A stretch of DNA of 64,000 nucleotides. Origin: Micromonospora sp. WMMD812. GTDB lineage: Bacteria; Actinomycetota; Actinomycetes; Mycobacteriales; Micromonosporaceae. Position numbers and translations under genes: made by a program. The notes beneath the pieces are model-generated. The model was given only the letters and a program-made list of their open reading frames with translations, was not told the origin of the DNA and searched no databases. The stretch covers positions 186,001 to 250,000 of the forward strand of contig NZ_CP114904.1 in the NCBI RefSeq assembly GCF_027497215.1, in the 5' to 3' direction. Of the stretch, positions 9,531 through 17,214 are shown piece by piece; the stretch's first letter is position 1; every line of letters begins with the position of its first letter.

Positions 9531-10360
9531 GCGCTGGCCGCCGGGCGGTCCGTCCGGCGCCGCGGCGCGATGGCGTGCTGCAACGTCGGGTACGGGTCGT
9601 CCGCGGTGGCGGCCAGCCGGGCGGCCACCTGCTCGGCCGCCGCCCGCAGGGCGGGCGCCAACCGCTCCGGCGCCGCGCCGAGGCTGTGCCCGACGACACC
9701 GATCGACGCCACCGCCGTGGCGTCCGCGCCGAGCACCGGCACGGCCACCGAGCAGGAGCCGAGGGTCATCTCCTCGCTGGTCCGGGCCCAGCCCCGCGCG
9801 CGGACGGCGGCCAGCTCCCGGGCCAGGCGGCCGGGCTCGGTGACCGTGTACGGCGTGCACCGGGCCAGCGGCCGGCGCAGGTGGGCCGCCACGACCTCGG
9901 GCGGGGCGAAGGCGAGCAGCGCCTTGCCGACACCGGTGGCGTGCAGCGGCAGGCGGCCTCCGACCCGGGAGATGATCGGCACCGCCCGGTGCCCGGTCAC
10001 CTTCTCCACGTAGAGCGCCTCGTCGCCGTCGCGGACCGCCAGGTGCACGTTCTCCCGTACGGCCGTGTGCAGGTCCTGGAGGAACGGCAGCGCCACCTCA
10101 CGCAGCCGGGTGTGCAGTGGCGACAGCAGTCCGGCCTCCCACAGCCGTACGCCGATGCGGTAGGCGCCGTCGGGCTCGCGGGTCAGGGCGCGCCACGCGA
10201 CCAGCTCGCCGACCAGGCGATGGGCGGTGGCCAGCGGCAGCCCGGCGCGCCGGGCGAGGTCGCTGAGGGTGAGGGCCGGATGGGCCACGTCGAACGCGCC
10301 GAGGATGGCGAGCACCCGGGCAGTCACCGACGTGCCCGGGGCCCGGATTCCGCCCGCCAC
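9527..10360 (-). CDS. IclR family transcriptional regulator (PobR-like by context)
   Basis: A 277-residue IclR-type regulator. The N-terminal winged helix-turn-helix is at about 12-75 (TLSDLARRAGLPLATAHRLVGEL). The C-terminal effector domain is at about 85-260 with the LPLHATGVGKALLAF motif. GTG start with GGGAGA upstream. It sits between the aldehyde dehydrogenase and MFS genes inside the operon, so it is likely the pathway-specific regulator of benzoylformate/hydroxybenzoate catabolism. The GTTC(G/T)-N5-(C/A)GAAC inverted repeats upstream of the operon (16991-17024) are candidate binding sites for it or for the second IclR protein at 23767. Confidence 0.88.
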   Translation of the reverse strand: MAGGIRAPGTSVTARVLAILGAFDVAHPALTLSDLARRAGLPLATAHRLVGELVAWRALTREPDGAYRIGVRLWEAGLLSPLHTRLREVALPFLQDLHTAVRENVHLAVRDGDEALYVEKVTGHRAVPIISRVGGRLPLHATGVGKALLAFAPPEVVAAHLRRPLARCTPYTVTEPGRLARELAAVRARGWARTSEEMTLGSCSVAVPVLGADATAVASIGVVGHSLGAAPERLAPALRAAAEQVAARLAATADDPYPTLQHAIAPRRRTDRPAASA

Positions 10361-10375
10361 GGTGGTCTCCCTCGA

Positions 10376-11836
10376 TCAGAACGGGTACCGGGTGACGTCG
10401 CCCTGCACGGTGATCCACCGCGTCTCGGTGAACGCCTCCACGTTCGCCGCCGCGCCGCCGAAGCGCGACCCGGTGCCCGAGGCGGCCACCCCGCCGAACG
10501 GCGCCACCGCCTCGTCGCCGACGGTCTGGTCGTTGATGTGCACGATGCCGCTCGGGATCCGGTCGGCCAGGGCCATCGCCTTCATCACGTCGCGGCTGAG
10601 GATGCCCAGGGACAGCCCGTACTCGGTGTCCCGGGCCAGTGCCACGGCCTCGTCCGGATCGGCGAAGGTGATCACCGGGGCGACCGGGCCGAACACCTCC
10701 TGCGCGTACGCCGGGGTGGTGGGGGTGACGTCGGCGAGCACGGTCGGGCGGTAGAACAGGCCGTCGTAACGGCCACCGGCGGCCAGCCGCGCGCCGGCGT
10801 CCACACTGGCCGTGACCAGCGTGTGGATCTTGTCACGCTGTCCCTCGTCGATGATCGGCCCGAGCGCCACCTGCTCCTTGGCCGGGTCGCCGACGGGCAG
10901 GTGGTCGGCCTTCTCGGCCAGCGCGGCGACGTACCGGTCGGCCAGGCGCTCGTGGACCAGGTGCCGGCCGGTGGTCATGCAGATCTGCCCCTGGTGCAGG
11001 AACGAACCCCAGGCGCCGGCGGAGACCGCGAGGTCCAGGTCGGCGTCGTCGAGTACGACGAGCGCCGAGTTGCCGCCGAGTTCCAGGTGCGCCCGCTTGA
11101 GGTGGCGGGCGGCGGCCTCGCCGACCCGGCGCCCGGCCGCGGTCGAGCCGGTGAAGCTGACCACCCGGACGTGCGGGTCGGCGACCAGCGCCTCCCCGGT
11201 CTCCACCCCGCCGGGCAGCACGTGCAGCAGCCCCTCGGGCAGCCCCGCCTCCTCGAAGATCCGGGCGATGGTCAGGCCGCCGGAGACGGCGGTGCGCACG
11301 TCCGGCTTCAGCACCACCGCGTTGCCCAGGGCCAGCGCGGGCGCGACCGAGCGGATCGCCAGGATGAGCGGGAAGTTGAACGGGGCGATGACGCCGACCA
11401 CGCCGACCGGCACCCGGCGCACGAGGCTCAACCGGGGCTGCGCGCTCGGGATGATCTCGCCGAGCGGGCGGGAGGCGAGCGCCGCGGCCTCGTAGCACTC
11501 CTGCGCGGCGGTGTCGGTCTCCACCCCGGCCTTGGGCGGGATCGATCCGGCCTCGCGCACGAGCCAGTCACCCACCTCGGCGGCGTGCCGCTCCCAGAGT
11601 TGCCCGGCCCGGCGCAGCACCGCGGCGCGTTCCAGGTAGCTGGCCGCTGCCCACGCCTGCTGCGCCTCGGCGGCCCGGGCGCAGGCGCGCGCCACGTCGT
11701 CGGCGTTCGCCACGCCGACCACGCCGATCTCGTCGCGGGTGGCGGGGGAGCGCACCGCTGCCGTCCCGCCGGTCGCCTCCACCCAGCCGTCGCTGTAGAG
11801 GGTGCCGTGCCAGGTGCCGGCGTCGAGCAGAGTCAT
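10376..11836 (-). CDS. Aromatic aldehyde dehydrogenase (benzaldehyde/vanillin dehydrogenase type)
   Basis: A 486-residue NAD(P)-dependent aldehyde dehydrogenase. Motifs visible are APFNFPL (150-157), the cofactor-binding FTGSTAAGR (228-236), the general base Glu252 in LELGG, and the nucleophile Cys286 in QGQICMTTGR. The C-terminal ENDING around PFGG is also typical. It starts with ATG preceded by AAGGAG. It lies directly downstream of benzoylformate decarboxylase, so the likely reaction is oxidation of (hydroxy)benzaldehyde to (hydroxy)benzoate, which PobA then hydroxylates. Confidence 0.9.
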   Translation of the reverse strand: MTLLDAGTWHGTLYSDGWVEATGGTAAVRSPATRDEIGVVGVANADDVARACARAAEAQQAWAAASYLERAAVLRRAGQLWERHAAEVGDWLVREAGSIPPKAGVETDTAAQECYEAAALASRPLGEIIPSAQPRLSLVRRVPVGVVGVIAPFNFPLILAIRSVAPALALGNAVVLKPDVRTAVSGGLTIARIFEEAGLPEGLLHVLPGGVETGEALVADPHVRVVSFTGSTAAGRRVGEAAARHLKRAHLELGGNSALVVLDDADLDLAVSAGAWGSFLHQGQICMTTGRHLVHERLADRYVAALAEKADHLPVGDPAKEQVALGPIIDEGQRDKIHTLVTASVDAGARLAAGGRYDGLFYRPTVLADVTPTTPAYAQEVFGPVAPVITFADPDEAVALARDTEYGLSLGILSRDVMKAMALADRIPSGIVHINDQTVGDEAVAPFGGVAASGTGSRFGGAAANVEAFTETRWITVQGDVTRYPF

Positions 11837-11880
11837 GGCGGTCTCCTTGCGGGATGGCCGACGCGGAGCGCCGGTAGGGG

Positions 11881-13479
11881 TCAGGGTTCGAAGTGGGTGT
11901 CGACGCGCACCGGCACGTCGAGCAGGAGCGGTTCGGTACGGCGGGCGAGCGTCGGCACCACCTCGTCGAGGACGGCCAGGAGTTCGGCGTGGCCGCCCAC
12001 CCGGCGGGCGGGGCAGCCGAGGGCGTGCGCCAGGCCGTGCACCGAGACGTCCTCGAAGGCCGGCCAGGGCGCCTTTCCGCCCGCTTTGTCGGCGAGCCGG
12101 TCCATGACGGCGTACCGGCCGTTGGAGAGGACGACGAACAGCGCGCCGCAGCCGTACCGCGCGGCGCTCCAGAGCCCCTGGATGCCGTAGAGCGACGAGC
12201 CGTCGCCGAGCACCGCGACGACCGGCCGGGTCGGGTCGCCCATCCGCAGGCCGGCCGCCGCGGGCAGGGCGAACCCGAGCCCGCCCATGGCCGCGCTGAT
12301 GAAGCCGCGGGGTTCCCGGGCGGGGAGCAGCCGGTGCAGCTCCGGCCGGGACGACGGGGTCTCCTCGACCAGCACGACGTCGCGGGGCAGCCGCTCGGCG
12401 AGCGCGGCGAAGACGTGCGCGGCCCGCATCGGTTCGCCGGCTGCCGGCGGCTCGACGGTCTCGGCGCGCGGTGCCGGCGCCGGCACCCGCCGGGGCGTCA
12501 CCTGACCGGCCACCGCGGCGCAGAACGCCGCCGGGTCGGCGAGCACGGCGAGGTCCGCCCGGCTGTGGTGCAGCTCGTCCGGGTCGCCGGAGACCACCGC
12601 GACGGCCAGGCCGTCCGGCACCAGCGGACCCGGCTCGTACGGGTACTGCCGGAACGCGCCGGTGCCGACGACGAGGGCCAGGTCGTGCGCCGCGAGCGCC
12701 GCACGCAGCCGGGACCGGCCGGCCGGCAGGTGCCCGGCGAAGCGCGGGTGGTCCTGCGGGAAGCCGGCGCGGGCCCCGAACGCCTCCTGCCAGACCGGTG
12801 CCCCGAGCCGGTCCACCAGCGACACCAGCGCGTCCCAGGCACGTCGGTCGTCGGCGCCGGCGCCGACGACCACCACCGGGTTCGCCGAGCGGTCCAGCAG
12901 CCGGGCCACCTCCCCGGCGGCCGGGCCGACGGCCGGCTCCGCGCGCAGCACGGTCGCCGGCGCGGCCAGCCCGAGCGCCGGGTCCACCGGCGCGGACCAG
13001 TCGTCCATCGGCACGACGACGAGGGCCGGGCCGCGGTGCTGCACCGACTCGTGCCACGCCCGCCGGATCGCCGGCGGCACGTCCTGGGCGAGGGCCGGCT
13101 GGTTGACCCAGACCGGGTACGGCCCGGCCAGCCCGTCCAGCTGCCCGGCGAGGAACGGCTCCAGCGCCAGGTGCCGGCGGTCCTGCTGGCCGACCACCAC
13201 CACCAGTGGCGCCCGGTTGACCCGGGCGGTGGCCAGTGCCCCGACGGCGTTGCCGAGCCCGGCCGTGGTGTGCAGGTTCACGAACGCCGGTCGGCCGGTC
13301 GCGATGGCGTGCCCGGTGGCCATCCCGACCACCGAGCCCTCGTGCAGGGCGAGGACGAACTCCAGGTCGTCGGGCAGGTCCGCGAGGAACGCGACCTCCG
13401 TCGAGCCGGGATTGGCGAAGATGCGCTGCATCCCGTACCGGCGCAGGACGTCGAGGGTGGCCTCGCGCACCGTCGTCAT
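11881..13479 (-). CDS. mdlC: Benzoylformate decarboxylase-like ThDP enzyme
   Basis: A 532-residue thiamine-diphosphate enzyme that follows Pseudomonas putida benzoylformate decarboxylase (MdlC) along its length. Ser26 (NPGSTE), the ThDP-activating Glu47 and catalytic His70 (NLHTTAG) are at identical residue numbers. The ThDP/Mg motif begins GDGSS at 425 and ends with Asn453. It would decarboxylate a 2-oxo-arylacetate to the aldehyde used by the next gene. The catalytic His281 of the Pseudomonas enzyme aligns with Tyr279 here (FRQYPYEPG against FRYHQYDPG), so substrate or kinetics may differ. Its start overlaps the ABC ATPase stop (ATGA), coupling catabolism to uptake. Confidence 0.85.
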   Translation of the reverse strand: MTTVREATLDVLRRYGMQRIFANPGSTEVAFLADLPDDLEFVLALHEGSVVGMATGHAIATGRPAFVNLHTTAGLGNAVGALATARVNRAPLVVVVGQQDRRHLALEPFLAGQLDGLAGPYPVWVNQPALAQDVPPAIRRAWHESVQHRGPALVVVPMDDWSAPVDPALGLAAPATVLRAEPAVGPAAGEVARLLDRSANPVVVVGAGADDRRAWDALVSLVDRLGAPVWQEAFGARAGFPQDHPRFAGHLPAGRSRLRAALAAHDLALVVGTGAFRQYPYEPGPLVPDGLAVAVVSGDPDELHHSRADLAVLADPAAFCAAVAGQVTPRRVPAPAPRAETVEPPAAGEPMRAAHVFAALAERLPRDVVLVEETPSSRPELHRLLPAREPRGFISAAMGGLGFALPAAAGLRMGDPTRPVVAVLGDGSSLYGIQGLWSAARYGCGALFVVLSNGRYAVMDRLADKAGGKAPWPAFEDVSVHGLAHALGCPARRVGGHAELLAVLDEVVPTLARRTEPLLLDVPVRVDTHFEP

Positions 13480-14315
13480 GCGGGCTCCACCGCGCCGTGC
13501 TGCTTCTTGGCCCGCTGGATCTGCGCGAAGACCTGCCCACGGAGTTCACCGAAACGGGCCGAGGACCTGGTGGTGAGCTGGTCCCGCTCGTCCGGCAGGT
13601 CGACGGCGATGTCGTCGAGCACCACCGTCGGCGCGGAGGAGAGCACCAGCACCCGCTGGCCCAGGTAGACGGCCTCGTCGATGTCGTGGGTGACGAACAG
13701 GGTGGTCACCCCGAGGCGCTGCCACAGCGACCGGACCAGATCCTCCAGGTCCGCGCGGGTCTGCGCGTCGACGGCGGCGAACGGCTCGTCCATCAGCAGG
13801 ATGTGCGGCTCGTACGCGATCGCGCGCGCGATGGCGACCCGCTGCTGCATGCCGCCGGAGAGCTGCCACGGGTACGCGCCGTGCACGTCGCCGAGGCCGA
13901 CGGCGTCCAACGCCTGGTGGACCAGCTCGGTCCGGCGCGCCTTCGGCAGCTTCTTCTGCTTCAGCGGCAGCTCGACGTTCTTCCGGACCGTCATCCAGGG
14001 GAAGAGGCTGCGACCGTACTCCTGGAAGACCACCGCCATGCCCGGCGGCGGGCCGTCGACCGGCGTGCCCTCCAGCACCACCTCGCCGTCGGTCGGCGCG
14101 AGCAGGCCGGCGATGCACTTGAGCAGGGTGGTCTTGCCGGCGCCGGACGGGCCGACCACACAGACGAGGTCGCCGCGCGCGACCGCGAACGTCAGGTCGC
14201 GGACGGCCTCCACCGAGCGGCCGTGGCCCTCGTACACCTTTCGTACGCCGCGCACGTCGAGCAGCACCTCGGTGCGCGTGGCGGACTGGGTCTGCGTCTC
14301 ACTCATGACGCTCAT
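13476..14315 (-). CDS. ABC transporter ATP-binding protein (nitrate/taurine family, SsuB/TauB-like)
   Basis: A 279-residue ATPase. Walker A is GPSGAGKTT, the Q-loop lies in VVFQEYGRSLFPW, the signature is LSGGMQQR, Walker B is ILLMDEP, and the H-loop is VTHDIDEA. It energises the two permeases encoded just upstream. Start ATG at 14315 overlaps the permease stop as ATGA; a second in-frame ATG at 14306 is possible. It is followed with a 4-bp overlap by benzoylformate decarboxylase, which argues that the imported substrate is an aromatic 2-oxoacid or close relative rather than a sulfonate or nitrate. Confidence 0.92.
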   Translation of the reverse strand: MSVMSETQTQSATRTEVLLDVRGVRKVYEGHGRSVEAVRDLTFAVARGDLVCVVGPSGAGKTTLLKCIAGLLAPTDGEVVLEGTPVDGPPPGMAVVFQEYGRSLFPWMTVRKNVELPLKQKKLPKARRTELVHQALDAVGLGDVHGAYPWQLSGGMQQRVAIARAIAYEPHILLMDEPFAAVDAQTRADLEDLVRSLWQRLGVTTLFVTHDIDEAVYLGQRVLVLSSAPTVVLDDIAVDLPDERDQLTTRSSARFGELRGQVFAQIQRAKKQHGAVEPA

Positions 14316-15106
14316 CGACTCCCCCCTCGCTGCGCCTGGCGCAGACCGAAGTACCAGTTGAGGGCTCGCCGTTCGAACAGCCGCATGAGCGTGGCGAGCA
14401 GGAACCCGAGCAGACCGAGCAGCAGGATGCCGGTCCACATCTCTGTGACGGCGAACGTCCGCTGGAACTGGATGATGCTGAACCCGAGTCCGTTGCTGGC
14501 GGCGAACATCTCGCTGATGACCATGAGGATGATCCCGATCGACAGGCCCTGCCGCAGGCCGGTGACGATCTGCGGGCTGGCCGAGCGGACGACCAGGTGC
14601 CAGAGCCGGGCCGGGCCGTGCAGGCCGTAGCAGCGGGCCGTCTCGACCAGCACCTCGTCGACGGCGCGGACCCCCTCGACGGTGTTGAGCAGGATCGGCC
14701 AGACGCAGCCGGAGACGATCACCAGCACCTTCATCGTGTCGCCGATGCCGGCGAAGAGCATCAGCACCGGCACCAGCACCGGCGGCGGGATGGCCCGGAG
14801 GAACTCGAGCACCGGCTCGCAGAACGCCCGCAGCCGGCGGGACGATCCGATCGCCACGCCGAGCGTCACGCCGAGCGCGACGGCCAGCAGGAAGCCGCCG
14901 AACAGCCGCAGAAGGCTGGGCAGGACGTCCACGCGCAGGCGGTCGGAGTGCAGCCACACGTCGTCGACGTTGGCGAGGATGTCCGACAGCGGCGGCAGGT
15001 AGTAGCTCTCGCTGTCGGCGGTCAGGAACCACCAGAGGGCGAGCAGCGCGACCGGTAGCGCGAGCGCGGCCAGCGTCGCCCGGGTGACGCGACGGGCGAG
15101 TCTCAC
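14312..15106 (-). CDS. ABC transporter permease (SsuC/TauC-like)
   Basis: A 264-residue inner-membrane permease with about six hydrophobic helices and the EAA-type loop ETARCYGLHGPARLWHLVV in the second half. The frame is open to a GTG at 15148, but the GTG at 15106 is chosen. It has GGGAGGTG before it and overlaps the previous stop as GTGA, matching every other junction in this operon. It forms a heterodimer with the permease encoded at 15103-15927, a two-permease arrangement less usual than the homodimer of most Ssu-type systems. Confidence 0.88.
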   Translation of the reverse strand: MRLARRVTRATLAALALPVALLALWWFLTADSESYYLPPLSDILANVDDVWLHSDRLRVDVLPSLLRLFGGFLLAVALGVTLGVAIGSSRRLRAFCEPVLEFLRAIPPPVLVPVLMLFAGIGDTMKVLVIVSGCVWPILLNTVEGVRAVDEVLVETARCYGLHGPARLWHLVVRSASPQIVTGLRQGLSIGIILMVISEMFAASNGLGFSIIQFQRTFAVTEMWTGILLLGLLGFLLATLMRLFERRALNWYFGLRQAQRGGSR

Positions 15107-15927
15107 GGCACCTCCCGGCGCAGGGACGGGTGCCAGGACAGCAGCCACCGTTCGAGCCGGCGGGCCAGCACGTTGACCGCCACGCCGAGCAGCCCGGTGA
15201 CGACGACCAGCGCGTACATCCGGGCGACCGCGCCGCCGGACTGCGCCACCCCGATCTCGTTCCCGAGACCAGGCGCGCCGATGATGAGTTCGGCGGTGAT
15301 GGCGAGGATCAGCGCGACGGCCGCGGCGAGGCGGACGCCGGTGAGGACGTACGGCAGGGCGGTCGGCCAGGTGACGTGCCGGATGCGCGCCCAGCGGCGC
15401 AGCCCGAAGGTGCGGGCGGTCTCGCTCGCGACCGGGTCGACGTCCTGCACGCCGTAGAGCACCTGGACCAGCACCTGCCAGAACGAGGCGTAGACGACCA
15501 GCAGGAGCACCGAGCGCAGTTCGGTGCCGAAGACCAGCACGGCGAGCGGGATGAGCGCCACCGAGGGGATGGGTCGGAGGAACTCGACGGTCGAGCCCGT
15601 GAACTCCCGCAGCACCGGGACCGTGCCGACGACGAAGCCGACGGTGACACCGAGGGCGACGGCGATGACGAGGCCGAGGAACCAGCCCCGCACGGTGTCG
15701 CCGAGCGCGGTCCAGAAGGCGGCCTCGCCGACGAGGTCGGCCAACGCGACCGCGACCCGGCTCAGCGGCGGCAAGAAGTCCGGCGAGACGAGGCCGGCGC
15801 GCGGCACCGCCTCGAGCAGGGCCAGGAAGGTGCCGAAACCGAGCACGCCCAGCAGGGAGTTGCCGCCGCCCAGCCGGCCGGCCCGGGGCTTCCGGACCGG
15901 CGCGGCGAGCGTGGACGACGACGTCAC
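15103..15927 (-). CDS. ABC transporter permease (SsuC/TauC-like)
   Basis: A 274-residue permease of the same family as its downstream neighbour, with several hydrophobic segments from about residue 25 to 265. The ATPase-docking loop SETARTFGLRRWARIRHVTW lies near the middle. GTG start overlaps the binding-protein stop by 4 bp (GTGA). The two adjacent permeases are related but clearly diverged, so they are probably both structural parts of one importer rather than a recent duplication. Confidence 0.9.
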   Translation of the reverse strand: MTSSSTLAAPVRKPRAGRLGGGNSLLGVLGFGTFLALLEAVPRAGLVSPDFLPPLSRVAVALADLVGEAAFWTALGDTVRGWFLGLVIAVALGVTVGFVVGTVPVLREFTGSTVEFLRPIPSVALIPLAVLVFGTELRSVLLLVVYASFWQVLVQVLYGVQDVDPVASETARTFGLRRWARIRHVTWPTALPYVLTGVRLAAAVALILAITAELIIGAPGLGNEIGVAQSGGAVARMYALVVVTGLLGVAVNVLARRLERWLLSWHPSLRREVP

Positions 15928-16889
15928 GGGAGCAGCTCCGCGACGTCGACCTTCTCCTTGACCAGCCCGTCGGTGAGCATCAGGTCGGCCAGCGTCTGGA
16001 CCGAGTCCCGGTTGATCTTGCCGGACCAGGCCGGCAGCGTCATCTTCTCGGCGACCGCCGGGTCGATCTTGGCGTACGACGGCAGCACCGCCCGCGCCTC
16101 GTCCGGGTGCTCCTGCGCGTACGCCAGGGACTTCTCGATGGCCGCCGTGAAGCGCTTGGTGAGGTCGGCCTTCTGCTGGATCGTCTTCTCGGTCGTGAAG
16201 TAGGCCGCGATGGTCAGGTTCGGCGCGGTGTCGACGAAGTTCGAGGCGATCACCTTGGCGCCCTGGTTCTGGGCGACGGTGAAGAACGGCTCGACGATCC
16301 AGGCGGCGTCGACCCGCTTGCCGGCGACGGCGGCGGGCATGTCCGGGAAGGGCAGCTCGACGAACTTGACCGACGACGGGTCGCCGCCGGCCTTGCGGAT
16401 GGAGGCGCGCACGGTGGTGTCGCCGATGTTCTTGAGGTTGTTCACGGCCACGGTCTTGCCGGCCAACTGGGCGGCGCTGGTGATCGGGCTGTCCTTCGGC
16501 ACCACGATCCCGCCGAAGTCCTTGCCCTGCTGGCCGGTCGAGGAGTTGCCCTCCGCGATCGCCTTCAGCGGCAGCTTCTGCGACCGGGCGACGATGAGCG
16601 AGACCAGGTTGCCGAAGGCGAAGTCGAACTCGCCGCTGACCACACCCGGCACGGCGGCCGCGCCGCCGGTCGTGTTGACCACCTCCACCTCGATGCCCAC
16701 CTCGGTGAAGAAGCCCTTCTGGATGCCGAGGTGCAGCGGCGCGACGTCCACGATGGGGATGGCGCCGACCTTGACCTTCGTGGTGCCGCCGCCCTGTCCA
16801 CCCGGCTCGTCGGCATCGGAGGAACCACAGGCGGTGGTGGCTGTGAGCAGTGCTGCGACGGTTATGGCGCTGATGACGAGACGGCGCAT
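15924..16889 (-). CDS. ABC transporter substrate-binding lipoprotein (SsuA/NMT1-like)
   Basis: A 321-residue secreted lipoprotein. The signal peptide ends in the lipobox LTATTAC with Cys21 as the lipidated residue, then a Gly/Asp-rich linker to about 36 and a periplasmic-binding fold. PIVDVAPLHLGIQKGFFTEVG near 45-65 is the typical NMT1/SsuA opening and PDMPAAVAGKRVDAAW is a typical later motif. It is the first gene of the nine-gene minus-strand operon, so it responds to the divergent promoter region 16890-17214. The ligand is probably an aromatic oxoacid by operon context; sequence alone does not prove this. Confidence 0.9.
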   Translation of the reverse strand: MRRLVISAITVAALLTATTACGSSDADEPGGQGGGTTKVKVGAIPIVDVAPLHLGIQKGFFTEVGIEVEVVNTTGGAAAVPGVVSGEFDFAFGNLVSLIVARSQKLPLKAIAEGNSSTGQQGKDFGGIVVPKDSPITSAAQLAGKTVAVNNLKNIGDTTVRASIRKAGGDPSSVKFVELPFPDMPAAVAGKRVDAAWIVEPFFTVAQNQGAKVIASNFVDTAPNLTIAAYFTTEKTIQQKADLTKRFTAAIEKSLAYAQEHPDEARAVLPSYAKIDPAVAEKMTLPAWSGKINRDSVQTLADLMLTDGLVKEKVDVAELLP

Positions 16890-16990
16890 GCAGGTACTCC
16901 CGCGTCCGGTGGTCCCGGGAGGGACCGGAAGTGGTGGGCCTCCGAACCGGAGGAGCCCCCGGGGGTGTTCGTCGTATTGCTCGTCGGCTT

Positions 16991-17024
16991 GTTCGCTAGC
17001 CGAACGGCTGTTCTCATATAGAAC
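16991..17024. promoter_or_regulatory. Tandem IclR-type operators upstream of the binding-protein gene
   Basis: GTTCG-CTAGC-CGAAC (16991-17005) and GTTCT-CATAT-AGAAC (17010-17024) are both perfect 5-5-5 inverted repeats of the same pattern, with centres 19 bp apart (about two helical turns). The second contains TATATG when read on the minus strand, a possible -10 for the minus operon, so a bound regulator would compete with RNA polymerase. Two IclR regulators are encoded in the flanking operons. Confidence 0.65.
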
Positions 17025-17112
17025 GTTGGCACGTGGCCTGGCTCACGTCAACGGGTCGCCGCAACATTTCTGCAACGTGCCGGATGCCCTCCCGCCGACC
17101 GCTCGTCGTGCG

Positions 17113-17142
17113 TTGACGGATGCCGTTGCGGGGGATTACGTT
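17113..17142 (+). promoter_or_regulatory. Promoter of the pca operon
   Basis: TTGACG at 17113-17118 and TACGTT at 17137-17142, separated by 18 bp, resemble a housekeeping actinomycete promoter. The predicted start point near 17149 falls inside the half-conserved repeat GTTCG-AGATA-AGTAC (17140-17154). Confidence 0.5.
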
Positions 17143-17173
17143 CGAGATAAGTACGGCAGTCCGCATAGCGAAC
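17140..17173. promoter_or_regulatory. Imperfect IclR-type operators upstream of pcaI
   Basis: GTCCG-CATAG-CGAAC (17159-17173) differs by one base from a perfect 5-5-5 repeat of the type seen at 16991. GTTCG-AGATA-AGTAC (17140-17154) keeps only the left arm fully. The two centres are again 19 bp apart, the same spacing as on the left side. They overlap or follow the pcaI promoter. Confidence 0.5.
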
Positions 17174-17214
17174 AGTGCGCGGTCCGCAGGGATTCGCGGG
17201 AGGCGGGGAGGCTC

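Larger units (their letters stand above)
16890..17214. promoter_or_regulatory. Divergent control region between the aromatic uptake/mdlC-pobA operon and the pca operon
   Basis: A 325-bp non-coding gap between two long divergent operons, visibly more AT-rich than the genes around it. It contains two perfect 15-bp inverted repeats on the left side (16991-17005, 17010-17024), and one near-perfect and one half-conserved copy on the right side (17140-17173). It also contains a TTGACG/TACGTT promoter for pcaI and a direct repeat GCAAC-N6-GCAAC near 17060-17075. No coding frame of any quality is seen inside it. Confidence 0.75.
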
